Below, piece by piece: positions 6,607 to 15,307 of a stretch of DNA of 40,073 bases; position 1 is the stretch's first letter, and every line of letters starts with the position of its first letter. The notes under the pieces are model-generated. The model made no database searches. It had not been told where the DNA came from and saw only the letters and a list, made by a program, of their open reading frames with translations. This DNA comes from Bryobacterales bacterium. GTDB taxonomy: Bacteria; Acidobacteriota; Terriglobia; Bryobacterales; Bryobacteraceae. The stretch covers positions 1 through 40,073 of the forward strand of contig JAEUQC010000055.1 of assembly GCA_016789905.1 (NCBI GenBank), in the 5' to 3' direction. A program made the translations under genes and the position numbers.

Positions 6607-7124
6607 ATTCTATGGACAACCTATATCAAATAACGGACAGGGATCTTTTGACTGGCCTGCTGAGCGGCGAGGGCGGGTTTCATGGGCCGGAGGTTGTGCT
6701 GGATGGCCTGAGCGCGGAACAGGCGCTGGCCCGGCCGGGCGGGCTGCCTCATTCGATTGCTGAGATTGTGGCCCATATGTGCTATTGGCAGGAGTGGTTC
6801 AACGCCGGCGCGCGGGAAGCGTTCAGCGCACTGCCCGAACACGCCTCCGAGGGTTGGCCGGCGGTACCGGCCGATGGCTGGGAGGAACTGCGGGCGCGCT
6901 ACATCGACGCTATCGGGGAGGCGAAACGCATTGTGGCGACGGAGGATTCACTGGGAATGGCGCTGCTGCCTCCGGGTGCGGCGATTCCATTTCTGGCGCG
7001 GGAGTCGCGAGGATCCGGGCTTTTGCACGCGGCTGTTCACAATGGGCATCACCTGGGCCAGATAGTGACGATCCGGCAATTGTTGGGACTGTGGCCGCCC
7101 GCCGCCGGTCCGATGACCTGGTAG
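6603..7124 (+). CDS. DinB-family metal-binding protein
   Basis: A 173-residue four-helix-bundle protein of the DinB/YfiT group, which includes metal-dependent thiol transferases and many uncharacterised damage-inducible proteins. The family pattern of His ligands is visible: HSIAEIVAHMCYWQEW (His near 50 and 58) and HNGHHLGQIV near residue 144. GTG 6603 overlaps the TGA of the pseudouridine synthase gene (ATGTGA), and ATG 6612 is an alternative three codons later. The overlap indicates co-transcription. A substrate cannot be read from the sequence. Its stop is followed by about 100 bases of convergent spacer before the membrane protein gene on the other strand. Confidence 0.8.
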   Translation: MNSMDNLYQITDRDLLTGLLSGEGGFHGPEVVLDGLSAEQALARPGGLPHSIAEIVAHMCYWQEWFNAGAREAFSALPEHASEGWPAVPADGWEELRARYIDAIGEAKRIVATEDSLGMALLPPGAAIPFLARESRGSGLLHAAVHNGHHLGQIVTIRQLLGLWPPAAGPMTW

Positions 7125-7222
7125 CTAATCCCGGCGGGAGATCCGCTGACGCTGCGAGCGTTGCAGTGGCAGTGTGACGATTCCGGCGGCTTTGCGGGGT
7201 CTCTGGCTTTGGCGGAGGATCG

Positions 7223-7984
7223 TTAGTCGTTCGAAGCGTGCAGGCTGGCATGGCGGAAGAGCAGGCCAGCGGCGGCGAACAAGAGAACGAACCCGCCGTG
7301 CATGACGCCGACGTTCCAGACGGGGCCGGCCGGCGTATCGGGGTAGAGCACCTGCGTAATGAACCAGGCGGCCACGAGCGCGGCAGACATGGCGAAGAGG
7401 GCGCGGGCCATGCCTCGCGGTTCCAGGCGGGCCAGGGCGGCGCCGGCGGCGCCAACGGCGAGCACGCCGAAATAGACCAGATTCAAGGGGTTTTCGGTTT
7501 CCGACATGTGGACCATGGTGGACCACCCGAGAACGAACCCGGCGACGAGGGCAAGCGCGACGGCGGCTTTGTATGCCACGGCCTTGGCGTGGCGCGCGAT
7601 CAACGCGTAGGCCATGCCGGTGGCGAAGAACATGACGTAGGTGAAGACGAAGGCGCCGGGGCCCCAGTTCCAGCCCTCCACGATGCGGGAGGCGACGAGC
7701 GGCACCATCAACAAGCCCAAGGCCACGAGGGCCACACGCAGCACGGTCCTTTGCATTTGTGTCCACTGCATGGTGTTCTCCTTAGCGATTTCCAACGAAG
7801 TTTCAAGAAACGCCGACAGGGCAAAGAGGAAGAGACCACGGCCGGCGGCGCGGCGTTCGCGGCAGAGGTCGTGAAAGGTTTGCGCCATTCCTTCCGCAAA
7901 CCGTTGCTGGAACGGGCGCGGATAGAGACGCAGAAGGAGGGCATATGCGGCGCGGTAATGGCGGAGAGCGCGATTAATGGCCAT
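7223..7984 (-). CDS. Membrane protein controlled by adjacent PadR
   Basis: A 253-residue protein. The first 65 residues form a soluble module (RLYPRPFQQRFAEGMAQTFH, then DLCRERRAAGRG) like the short prefix found before permeases next to PadR genes in acidobacteria. It is followed by about six hydrophobic helices from residue 80 to the end (for example VALVALGLLMVPLV, AALVAAWFITQVL, GGFVLLFAAAGLLF). No transporter signature or catalytic motif is seen. ATG 7984 lies inside the last codons of the PadR gene (11-bp overlap), so the two are translated from one message and the protein is a probable target of that PadR repressor. The function is unknown. Confidence 0.75.
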   Translation of the reverse strand: MAINRALRHYRAAYALLLRLYPRPFQQRFAEGMAQTFHDLCRERRAAGRGLFLFALSAFLETSLEIAKENTMQWTQMQRTVLRVALVALGLLMVPLVASRIVEGWNWGPGAFVFTYVMFFATGMAYALIARHAKAVAYKAAVALALVAGFVLGWSTMVHMSETENPLNLVYFGVLAVGAAGAALARLEPRGMARALFAMSAALVAAWFITQVLYPDTPAGPVWNVGVMHGGFVLLFAAAGLLFRHASLHASND

Positions 7985-8321
7985 AGGCGACCCGCCCTTC
8001 GGCGACCGCGACCACGCTGCGGTATCGCTTCAATTCGGCGGCGAGGGCGGCGCGCCCGGCGCGCGTCAACTCATAATAAATGCGCCGCTCGTCGTCGAGG
8101 GCCGGGTCGGTGCGTTTGTCGCTTTCCTGGATCAGCCCAGCGTCGATCATGCGTTTGAGCGAGCCGTAGAGCGTGCCAGGGCCCATGGTGACCGCGCCTC
8201 GCGAATCCGCTTCCACCTGCTTCATGATGGCGTAGCCGTGGAGCCCGGATTGGGAGAGGGCGAGCAGGATGTGGAACACCGCAGGGGTGAGCGGGGCCTG
8301 CTGGGATGGCTGCATTGCCAT
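7974..8321 (-). CDS. PadR-family transcriptional regulator
   Basis: A 115-residue repressor with the PadR winged helix: FHILLALSQSGLHGYAIMKQ (recognition of the N-terminal helices), GPGTLYGSLKRMIDAGLI (recognition helix), and ERRIYYELTRAGRAAL (wing, then dimerisation helix). Proteins of this family usually repress their own operon and release DNA on ligand binding. It is the first gene of a two-gene unit with the membrane protein downstream. An 8-bp palindrome sits between the -35 and -10 boxes directly in front of it, so autorepression is likely. The -10 box ends only seven bases before ATG 8321 and no ribosome site exists, so the message is probably leaderless. ATG 8315 is an alternative start. 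Confidence 0.9.
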   Translation of the reverse strand: MAMQPSQQAPLTPAVFHILLALSQSGLHGYAIMKQVEADSRGAVTMGPGTLYGSLKRMIDAGLIQESDKRTDPALDDERRIYYELTRAGRAALAAELKRYRSVVAVAEGRVAYGH

Positions 8322-8327
8322 GCCTTG

Positions 8328-8356
8328 ATGTTATATCCGTTGCGGATATATGTCAA
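8328..8356 (-). promoter_or_regulatory. Promoter with PadR operator palindrome
   Basis: On the minus strand TTGACA (8351-8356), a 17-base spacer and TAACAT (8328-8333) form a sigma-70-type promoter. The spacer contains TATATCCG-CAA-CGGATATA (8332-8350), an uninterrupted 8-bp inverted repeat. A repressor bound there would block polymerase. The start point falls at or beside ATG 8321. Confidence 0.75.
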
Positions 8357-8377
8357 GGAGGAAAGAGGGACCTATTG

Positions 8378-10642
8378 CTACCTGAGCGCGATGGCGAAGA
8401 AACCATCGGAGCCGACGAGCGATTGTTCGTAGAGCGAGATTTTTGGCTGTTGCGCGGAAGGGGTGACGGGCAGGTTCCGCGAGGTGGTGGAACCGGCGAG
8501 GCGAACGGATTCGCCGGGACCGGCGAGAATGGCGGTGACGGAATCGGCCGCGTCGCCCCCGAGCCAGACGGCTTTTGTGATGTGATCGAGCGTGGGGGAG
8601 AGGGTGAGCCAAACGGCGTCACTGGCGCCGCCGGCGAAGGAGCCGCGCACGTCCTCGATTTCGCCGAGATCGGCGGGAACGGCAGTGGCGGCGAGGTGGA
8701 CGGCGCCATCGGGGCTCAGGTCGAAGGCGTTGGTTTGGGCGCCGATATAACGAAGGCTTTCGAGTTCGCCGGCGGGGTTCATAACGCCGATGAAGCTGGC
8801 GGAGCCACGGGTCCGTGGCATGAGGCTGGGGCTGGTGACAGGAAGATCGGTACCAAAAGTGGCACCGAGAAAGGAGAGCCGGCCGGCGGCATCGGCGCGG
8901 AGGCGGGAGATACCGGCGCCGCCAAGCATGCGGCCCCACGTGATTTCGGGGCTATCCATCTTGAGTTTGAGAAAGAAACCGTCGGCCGATTGGACACAGC
9001 CGATCCAAATCCGGTCGCGGTTGTCGAAATGGAGGGAGAGGACTCCAATATTGTCGAGCCCTGGGGGCGTCCAGAGGTGCCAGGAGGCGCCGGCATCGGT
9101 GGAGCGATAGGCCGCCGCCGGACCGCTGAGCAAATATAGGGTATCGGCATTGACTGGATCGACGATGAGGTCACGAATGAAGGTAAAGGGCTCGTCGGGC
9201 GTAGCGTCGGACCAAGTGACGCCGCCGTCGTCACTGCGGATGATGCGGGATTCCCGTGTGGAAAGACGGGCGGCCTTGATGGCATAGAGGCGATTGGGAT
9301 CGCCCGGAGCGACGGCGGCGCGGAAGATGTTATCAGACAGCTTTTGAAATGTGGCGCCACGATCAACGGAGAGCAGGAGTCCGCGGCTGACGACGGCGAG
9401 GATACGATCACCGTTGGGGCTGGCGGCGATCCACTGTGGAACTTCCCGGAGCGGCAATGGCGGCGGTGGCGCGGCGAGGGCGACGTAATTCGGCCGGCTA
9501 AAGGCCTGCGTATTGGTGACAAAGAAGCCGCCTTCGTAGCGCGGGTCCGGGACTAAAGTAATCTGGCCAGTAAAGATGCCGTTGGACTGCCAGGTAGAAC
9601 CGCCGTCGCGACTGCAGAAGGCCTGGTTGACCGTGTAGACACAGAGAAAGCGGGTGGCGAGAGGATGGGCGACGAGGGGACCCGGGGGCGACCCGGGAAG
9701 CTGCCGCCAAGTTTCGCCGCCATCGGGGCTGACCCAGGCGCCGGCGTTCTCGGTGCCGACGAACGCTTCATTGCCGACGGTTTGCACGGAGATGACCGAG
9801 GCCCACGGCGCCTTGGGCAGGTTGAGAAAGGGTCCGCCGCGGGGCGCGACATAGAGGGAACGGCCGGGTTCCTCAGGCCGCGGGGCGAAATGGGAACTGA
9901 AAGCAGGATCGTAGGTGGCGCCGGCAACGGCGAGGAGGCCATCGGGCAGGAGCACGGCAGAATTGGGGAAGGAAACGGCGCCAAGCACGGGAGTGGGTTT
10001 TGCGAGGAGGGTTGAGAAAACGAGACTGGCGCCATCGGCGGTTAACTGGGCACAAAATGCGGACTGGTTCCGGCCTTCGGGCGCAAAGAGAGTGGAAGGA
10101 GTGAGTGGGACCGCGCTGCTGGCGGCGTTGCCGCAGAAGATGGGGCGGCCGTCGGGGTCAACGGTCATGCTCCGCGTTTGGACGCCATTTTGAGAGCCGA
10201 AATAGGTTGCGAAGAGCTTTTCTCCAGAGGGAGCGAACTTAGCGAGAAATGCCTGGGCGCTGGTTGCTTCCGGCTGGAAAACGCCGGGCGTGGTGAACCC
10301 GTTTGTAACGCGGATATTTCCGGCGAAAAATGCATTGCCGGCGGCGTCCACGGCGAGCGCGGACGCGGATCCGTAGCCCAAAACCTTGGCGAAGATGAGT
10401 TGGCCGGCCGGGTCCAGCCGGGCGAGGAACACGGCAGAAACCGACAAATAGCCGGGGGATTCATCGGAAAAAGGCGGCCCGACGCTGGAGGTTTCACCGG
10501 CAAGATAGGTGCCGCCGGCACCGTCGCCCGTCATGAACTGAATGTTCTCCGAACCGGCGCCGCCGAAGTAAGTGAGGTAAGACCAGTGATCCTGAGCGGG
10601 GCAAGCGGCGGCGAGGAGGGTGAACAGAAAGAGCCGAACCAT
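8378..10642 (-). CDS. Secreted beta-propeller protein with SBBP and sialidase-like Asp-box repeats
   Basis: A 754-residue exported protein. A signal peptide (MVRLFLFTLLAAACPAQ) ends near residue 17. Residues 20-250 carry SBBP-type repeats (WSYLTYFGGAGSENI, FLARLDPAGQLIFAKVLGYG, FLAKFAPSGEKLFATYFGS), common in acidobacterial exported proteins. Residues 300-525 carry five Asp boxes of the form S-x-D-x-G-x-T-W or close variants (SPDGGETW 305-312, SRDGGSTW 344-351, SVDRGATF, SDDGGVTW 470-477, STDAGASW 514-521), as in sialidase and Vps10-like propellers. A third SBBP-like segment closes the protein. No sialidase catalytic Arg triad is recognised, so a structural or binding role is more likely than hydrolysis. 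It is a single gene between the two PadR units. Confidence 0.8.
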   Translation of the reverse strand: MVRLFLFTLLAAACPAQDHWSYLTYFGGAGSENIQFMTGDGAGGTYLAGETSSVGPPFSDESPGYLSVSAVFLARLDPAGQLIFAKVLGYGSASALAVDAAGNAFFAGNIRVTNGFTTPGVFQPEATSAQAFLAKFAPSGEKLFATYFGSQNGVQTRSMTVDPDGRPIFCGNAASSAVPLTPSTLFAPEGRNQSAFCAQLTADGASLVFSTLLAKPTPVLGAVSFPNSAVLLPDGLLAVAGATYDPAFSSHFAPRPEEPGRSLYVAPRGGPFLNLPKAPWASVISVQTVGNEAFVGTENAGAWVSPDGGETWRQLPGSPPGPLVAHPLATRFLCVYTVNQAFCSRDGGSTWQSNGIFTGQITLVPDPRYEGGFFVTNTQAFSRPNYVALAAPPPPLPLREVPQWIAASPNGDRILAVVSRGLLLSVDRGATFQKLSDNIFRAAVAPGDPNRLYAIKAARLSTRESRIIRSDDGGVTWSDATPDEPFTFIRDLIVDPVNADTLYLLSGPAAAYRSTDAGASWHLWTPPGLDNIGVLSLHFDNRDRIWIGCVQSADGFFLKLKMDSPEITWGRMLGGAGISRLRADAAGRLSFLGATFGTDLPVTSPSLMPRTRGSASFIGVMNPAGELESLRYIGAQTNAFDLSPDGAVHLAATAVPADLGEIEDVRGSFAGGASDAVWLTLSPTLDHITKAVWLGGDAADSVTAILAGPGESVRLAGSTTSRNLPVTPSAQQPKISLYEQSLVGSDGFFAIALR

Positions 10643-10691
10643 ACTCGCATGTTAGCAACCTGTAAGTCGAGCCACTCATGCAGCGGCTGAG

Positions 10692-13424
10692 CTATTCCTG
10701 CCGGAGCGCGGCGAGAGGATCAATGCGGGCGGCGCGGCGGGCCGGGAGGTAACCGGCGAGGAGAGCGGCGGCCAGCAGGAGGGCTGCGGCGAAAAGGAGG
10801 GCAAACGGGTCGTTGGGCTGGATGCCGAAGAGCAGCGATTTGAGCAGGCGGGAAGCTGCAAGGGCGGCAGGGATGCTGCAGGCGAGTCCGGCGGCGGCGA
10901 GGATAAGAGCGCGGCGGAGGACCATCCAGACGACAGCGCCGCTGGGGGCGCCGAGTGCCATGCGGATTCCGAGTTCGCCGATTTGGCGGCTGACGTTATA
11001 AGACATGGCGCCATAGAGACCGACGCAGGCGATGAGAAGTGCGAGAACGGCAAAGCCGGAGCAGAGCCTGGCGAAGGTGATTTCGCGGCTGATGGTGCGA
11101 TCGATCTCCGTGGCCTGGGTGGTGACGTTGGTGACCGGGATGCGGGAGTCCGCTTCGCGGACGAGTTCGCGCACGGTGGAGACGAAGCGGAGCGGATCAC
11201 CGGTGGTGCGAAGGGCATAGGTGATGCGATCTTGCGGGAATTGAGCGGCGGGGACGAATACGGCCATGGCTGTTTCCTCTCCGTGTTTGAGGCTCCCATA
11301 GCGGAGGTTGGCGGCGACGCCGACGATTTCCAATTCCCGTCTTTCTTCTGGAAGTGAGATGCGGCGGCCGACGGGATTACCATCCGGGAAGTAGGCGCGG
11401 GCGAGGGTTTCGGTGATGACGGCGACGGGGGCGGAGCCGGGCTGGTCCCGCGTGTCGATTTCCCGGCCGGTGAGGAGCGGGATTTGCATGGTGGAGAGAA
11501 AGCCGGGGCCGGCGGCCAAGGAGCGTGCGCCTTCGATGGTGACGGCGCCGAACTTCAGGGGGCCCTTTGTGGCGGGGCCTGTGCGAGGAGCGTTGACGAT
11601 GGAGGACTGGGCGAAGGTGGCGGCGGCGACGCCAGGGACGGAGGCGAGGCGTTGGCGGAGGTTTTCATAGAAACCGGCGGTTGCCGGATGACGGTGGCCG
11701 GCCTGGCGCGCGTTGAGGGAGAAGAGGAGAATGTTTTCGCGGGCGTAGCCGAGTTGGACGGAGTGAAGATTATTAAGGGTGCGAACGAAGAGGCCGGCGG
11801 TGAAGAGGATGAGGAAGGACAGGGCGACCTGGACGATGACGAGCAGGTTCCGCGCACGTTGGCGCGGGGCGTCGGCGGCGCCACTCTTGAGTGATGGGAG
11901 GACATCGGGCCGGGTGGACTGGAGCGCGGGAACGAGGCCAAAGAGAAGGCCGCAGAGGAGGGAGAGGGCGGCGGTGGCTGCGAGTACGGTCGAGTTCAAA
12001 TCGGCGTGGAGGGTGAAGTTTTCCTGGCCGTTGGAGAACAGGAGCGTGAGCGCACGCACGCCCCAGACGGCGAACAGGACGCCGAGCGCGCCGCCGAGGG
12101 AGGCAAGGACGACGCTTTCGGTGAGCAACTGTCGAATGATACGGAAGCGGCCAGCGCCGAGGCTGAGACGGACGGCCATTTCGCGGCGGCGGGAGGCGGC
12201 GCGGGCGAGGAGGAGATTGGCGATATTGGCGCAGGCGATGGCGAGGATGAGGCCGACCAGGGCGAAGAGAACGAAGAGCGGTTTGGAGTATTGGCGGCGA
12301 AGCCCGCCGAGACCGCCGGCGCCGGGGTTGAGTTGCAGGGCGGGCAGGTTGGCGCGTTCGCCGTCCGTGGAAGCCGTGGCGGCCACCCATTGATGAAAAC
12401 CGGGGGCGAGCGCGGCCTGCGCCTGGGCCATGGAGACACCGGGCCGGAGACGGCCCATCATTTCGATCCAGTAGAAATTGTTATCGGAAAACATGCGGGG
12501 CGCGAGGGCATTATCGACCAGGAGCAAGGTGCGAAGGGGGAGATAGATACCGGGCATGGAGGCGGGGTCGACGCCGAAGAATTCCGGGGGTGTGACGCCG
12601 ATGACGGTGAAGGGGGCATTATCGACGCGGACCTGTTGACCGATGGCGTGGGAGGGGCCGCCGAAGCGCTGCTGGCTGACGGCGAAGCTAAGGACGGCTA
12701 CCGGGGGCGCGCCGGGATGATCGTCGCTCGAATCGATGAGGCGCCCGGCGGCCGGGGAGACAGAGAGGCCGTGGAAATACTGACCAGTGACGAATTCAGT
12801 GGCGACGGTAGCGGCCTGGCCGCGGACGGCGAGACCGCGGTTGAGTCCGTTGAAATAGCCGAAGACGGAGGAAAAGACCGGGCTATTCTGGCGGAGCGAT
12901 TCGAAGGCGCCGAGGGGGAACATGCCGCTGACCATGGCGCCTTTGCCACCGGGCCAAGCCATGCCCTGGACACCGTGCATAACGTGGACCCATTCTTTGT
13001 TCGCGTTCTGGGGCGGGCGGCTCTGCCAGTTGAGGACCACGAGCGAACCGGGATCGGCGACCGGGAGGGTGCGCAGGAGGATGGACTCCATGAAGCTGTA
13101 GATGGTGGTGTTGGCGCCGATGCCGAGGGCGAGCGAGAGGACGGCGAGGGCGGTGAACGGCTTATTGGCGGCCAGCGCGCGGCAGCCATAGCGCAGGTCC
13201 TGGGCAAGCTCGGAGGCGAAGCGAGTGAGCCAAATTTCGCGCGAATCTTCGCTGGCGCGCGCGACGCTGCCGAAACGGCGGCGCGCCTCCAGGCGGGCGC
13301 GGGCGGGCGACATGCCGCCGGCCTCCAGATCCGCGGTCCTTTCGGCGAGGTGGAACTCCAGTTCCTCCTGGAGGGCCCGGCCGCGTTCACGGCTTTCCAA
13401 CCAATATTTCAGACGCCGAATCAC
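10692..13424 (-). CDS. ADOP-type ABC transporter permease (MacB-like, duplicated)
   Basis: A 910-residue permease of the acidobacterial duplicated orphan permease group. Residues 1-75 form the soluble prefix (RERGRALQEELEFHLAERTA, then LEARRRFGS). A first helix (about 88-112) is followed by a MacB-like periplasmic core and three FtsX helices near 395-500 (IACANIANLLLARAASRRRE is characteristic). A second periplasmic core and a second FtsX set (about 790-905, ACVGLYGAMSYNVSRQIGEL) complete the duplication. No ATP-binding subunit is adjacent, as is usual for the group. The start is GTG 13424, five bases after the stop of the PadR gene, so both are one operon. Substrate is unknown; relatives are thought to export lipids, peptides or antibiotics. 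Confidence 0.92.
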   Translation of the reverse strand: MIRRLKYWLESRERGRALQEELEFHLAERTADLEAGGMSPARARLEARRRFGSVARASEDSREIWLTRFASELAQDLRYGCRALAANKPFTALAVLSLALGIGANTTIYSFMESILLRTLPVADPGSLVVLNWQSRPPQNANKEWVHVMHGVQGMAWPGGKGAMVSGMFPLGAFESLRQNSPVFSSVFGYFNGLNRGLAVRGQAATVATEFVTGQYFHGLSVSPAAGRLIDSSDDHPGAPPVAVLSFAVSQQRFGGPSHAIGQQVRVDNAPFTVIGVTPPEFFGVDPASMPGIYLPLRTLLLVDNALAPRMFSDNNFYWIEMMGRLRPGVSMAQAQAALAPGFHQWVAATASTDGERANLPALQLNPGAGGLGGLRRQYSKPLFVLFALVGLILAIACANIANLLLARAASRRREMAVRLSLGAGRFRIIRQLLTESVVLASLGGALGVLFAVWGVRALTLLFSNGQENFTLHADLNSTVLAATAALSLLCGLLFGLVPALQSTRPDVLPSLKSGAADAPRQRARNLLVIVQVALSFLILFTAGLFVRTLNNLHSVQLGYARENILLFSLNARQAGHRHPATAGFYENLRQRLASVPGVAAATFAQSSIVNAPRTGPATKGPLKFGAVTIEGARSLAAGPGFLSTMQIPLLTGREIDTRDQPGSAPVAVITETLARAYFPDGNPVGRRISLPEERRELEIVGVAANLRYGSLKHGEETAMAVFVPAAQFPQDRITYALRTTGDPLRFVSTVRELVREADSRIPVTNVTTQATEIDRTISREITFARLCSGFAVLALLIACVGLYGAMSYNVSRQIGELGIRMALGAPSGAVVWMVLRRALILAAAGLACSIPAALAASRLLKSLLFGIQPNDPFALLFAAALLLAAALLAGYLPARRAARIDPLAALRQE

Positions 13425-13429
13425 GCGTG

Positions 13430-13768
13430 TTACTCCGGTCCCATGACGCGAGCGATCGCCAAGGTGAGCTTGGCATACTGGCGCGTTTCGACGGCGAGTT
13501 GTTTGGTGCCGGCCGCGGTGATCTTGTAGATCCTGGCGCGCCGGTTGTTGGCTGTCCTACCCCAGGCGCCGCTGATCCAGCCATTGAGTTCGAGGCGCTG
13601 GAGGGCGGGATAGAGCGAGCCTTCTTCGACAAGGAGTTCGTCGCCGGAGGATTGCTGGATGAACTGGGAGATGCCGTATCCGTGGAGGTCGCGGAGGGAG
13701 AGGGTGCGGAGGATCAGCATGTCGAGCGATCCGGGGAGGGAGTCGTTTTTGTGCGGCTTGCGGCCCAT
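13430..13768 (-). CDS. PadR-family regulator of the ADOP permease
   Basis: A 112-residue winged-helix regulator of the PadR group most often paired with ADOP permeases. It starts MGRKPHKNDSLPGSLDMLIL, continues with LHGYGISQFIQQSSGDEL, shows the recognition segment EEGSLYPALQRLELNGWI, and has the wing RARIYKITAAGTKQL. Its stop is five bases before the GTG of the permease, so the two form one transcription unit and the protein probably represses it. A gapped palindrome immediately upstream of the ATG is a candidate operator. Confidence 0.92.
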   Translation of the reverse strand: MGRKPHKNDSLPGSLDMLILRTLSLRDLHGYGISQFIQQSSGDELLVEEGSLYPALQRLELNGWISGAWGRTANNRRARIYKITAAGTKQLAVETRQYAKLTLAIARVMGPE

Positions 13769-13811
13769 ACCTAGAATTCGTAGGTTAAGATGTCAGGCAG
13801 GGGTGCGTCAA
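13769..13811 (-). promoter_or_regulatory. Candidate promoter and operator of the PadR-ADOP operon
   Basis: ACCTA-N7-TAGGT (13769-13785) touches the ATG and encloses GAATTC. A minus-strand TTGACG lies at 13806-13811, with only weak -10 candidates (TTAACC or TAACCT) 17-18 bases downstream. The start point would fall within or beside the palindrome. Confidence 0.45.
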
Positions 13812-13839
13812 GGGACGCCGCAGATGGCGTCGGCAGGGC

Positions 13840-15183
13840 CTAGTGTTTCTGGAGCTGTTTGGCGACCTTTTCCACCGAGGCCCAGACGCGGAGAAGATTG
13901 CCGCCCCAGAGCTTGGCGATTTGGGGTTCGGAGTAGCCGCGGCGGACGAGTTCGAGGGTGACGTTGAAGGCGTCGGCGGCGCTGTCCCAGCCGTCGATGC
14001 CGCCGCCGCCGTCGAAATCGGAGGAGATGCCAACGTGATCGATGCCGATGAGATTGACGGCGTAATCGATGTGGTCGACCATGTCCTTGACGTTGGCGCG
14101 GGGAGCGGGAGGGAACCTGGCGTCGATATCGGCCAAGCGCTTTTCGTACTCGGCGCGTCGGTCGGCGGGGAGCATGTTGAGGAAGGCGGAACGGCGGGGG
14201 GCGGGCGGGAGGACGGATTTGGCGGGCTCATCGAGGATGCAAACGCGCGAGGGGCGGCGGAAGACGGGCGCGCCCGTGCGGGGGCCGGCGCCGAAGCCAA
14301 AATCGGTACGGAGCGCGGCGAGGGCGGCGGCGCGTTCTTTGCTATCGACCTTGAGGTAGGACGCGAAGCCGACGATTTGGATGACGCCGCCGTTTTTCTT
14401 GAGGGCGAGGAGTTGCGCATCGTCCATGTTGCGGCTGTGATCGGCGAGGGCGCGGACGCTGGAATGAGAGGCGATGACGGGGGCCTTGGAGAGGCGGATG
14501 GCTTCGAGGTTGGCGCCTTTGGAGGGATGAGAGAGATCGACCATCATGCCGAGGCGGTTCATTTCGGCGATGACTTCGCGGCCGAGAGGGGAGAGGCCGT
14601 TGTTGTGGAGGTAGCCGGAGGCTTCACCGGTGTTGGAATCGGCGAGTTGGCTGTTACCGTTGTGAGCGAGGGACATGTAGCGGCCGCCACGGGTGTAGAA
14701 TTCCTTGACGCGAGAGATGTCCGTGCCGATGGGGTAGGCGTTTTCGACGCCGATGACGGCGACGCGTTTGCCCTGGCGGTGGAGGCGGCGAACGTCATCG
14801 GGGGTGAGGGCGAGGCCGATCAGATCGGGAGCGATTTTGCTGGTGAAGCGATGGATGGCGTCGAACTTTTCGATGGCCTGTTGGTAGGCGGCGGCGTAGG
14901 CCTCCGCGTTGGGAAGACCCTGGCCGACGTAGACGATGAAGAAGGCGACGTTCATATCGCCATCCGCCATTTTGGGGAGGTTGACCTGGGTAGCGAGGCG
15001 CTGGGTGTAGTTGCAATCGGGGGTGAAGTTGGCGACGTCGATGTCGTCGTGGGTATCGAGCTTGAGGACGCGGCTGTGAATGGCTTTGGCTTTGGCGATG
15101 AGGGCGGGACTGGGAGGCTGCGCGAGGGCCGGGAGCTGGCAGAGAAGCGCGGCGGCGAGGAACTTGCGGTGCATGGTGTGCAT
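13840..15183 (-). CDS. Exported membrane dipeptidase (peptidase M19, renal dipeptidase family)
   Basis: A 447-residue zinc dipeptidase. The signal peptide is MHTMHRKFLAAALLCQLPAL with cleavage near AQ at 22. Metal and catalytic residues follow the M19 order: THDD with H45 and D47, GVEN with E147, DLSH with H219, ASHSSVRALADHSRN with H240 and R251, and GISSDFDGGGG near the end. M19 enzymes hydrolyse dipeptides, including ones with a D-residue at the C-terminal position, and some bacterial members act on D-amino acid dipeptides. It lies downstream of and on the same strand as the AGE-family gene, but about 120 bases separate them. Its own -10 (TATACT, 15292-15297) and ribosome site (AGGAAG, six bases from ATG 15183) point to a separate promoter. 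Confidence 0.92.
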   Translation of the reverse strand: MHTMHRKFLAAALLCQLPALAQPPSPALIAKAKAIHSRVLKLDTHDDIDVANFTPDCNYTQRLATQVNLPKMADGDMNVAFFIVYVGQGLPNAEAYAAAYQQAIEKFDAIHRFTSKIAPDLIGLALTPDDVRRLHRQGKRVAVIGVENAYPIGTDISRVKEFYTRGGRYMSLAHNGNSQLADSNTGEASGYLHNNGLSPLGREVIAEMNRLGMMVDLSHPSKGANLEAIRLSKAPVIASHSSVRALADHSRNMDDAQLLALKKNGGVIQIVGFASYLKVDSKERAAALAALRTDFGFGAGPRTGAPVFRRPSRVCILDEPAKSVLPPAPRRSAFLNMLPADRRAEYEKRLADIDARFPPAPRANVKDMVDHIDYAVNLIGIDHVGISSDFDGGGGIDGWDSAADAFNVTLELVRRGYSEPQIAKLWGGNLLRVWASVEKVAKQLQKH

Positions 15184-15291
15184 GAGATCTTCCTGTCTCC
15201 ACGGGCGGGAAGGCGCGCGTGGAATGGCGAGTGGGATGAGAAGAAGGGACCGACGCGGGTCGCGGAGACAGGGGCCGCGGGGAAACGATTC

Positions 15292-15297
15292 AGTATA
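15292..15297 (-). promoter_or_regulatory. -10 box of the dipeptidase gene
   Basis: TATACT on the minus strand, 108 bases before ATG 15183. The matching -35 is poor. The leader between contains no obvious riboswitch. Confidence 0.35.
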
Positions 15298-15307
15298 GCA
15301 ACGCGGG

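Noticed and set aside
7125..7222. A gene or bidirectional terminator between the convergent DinB and membrane protein genes
   Set aside because: A plus-strand reading (ALQWQCDDSGGF) looks mildly protein-like but is too short, and no stable hairpin with a T-run was found.
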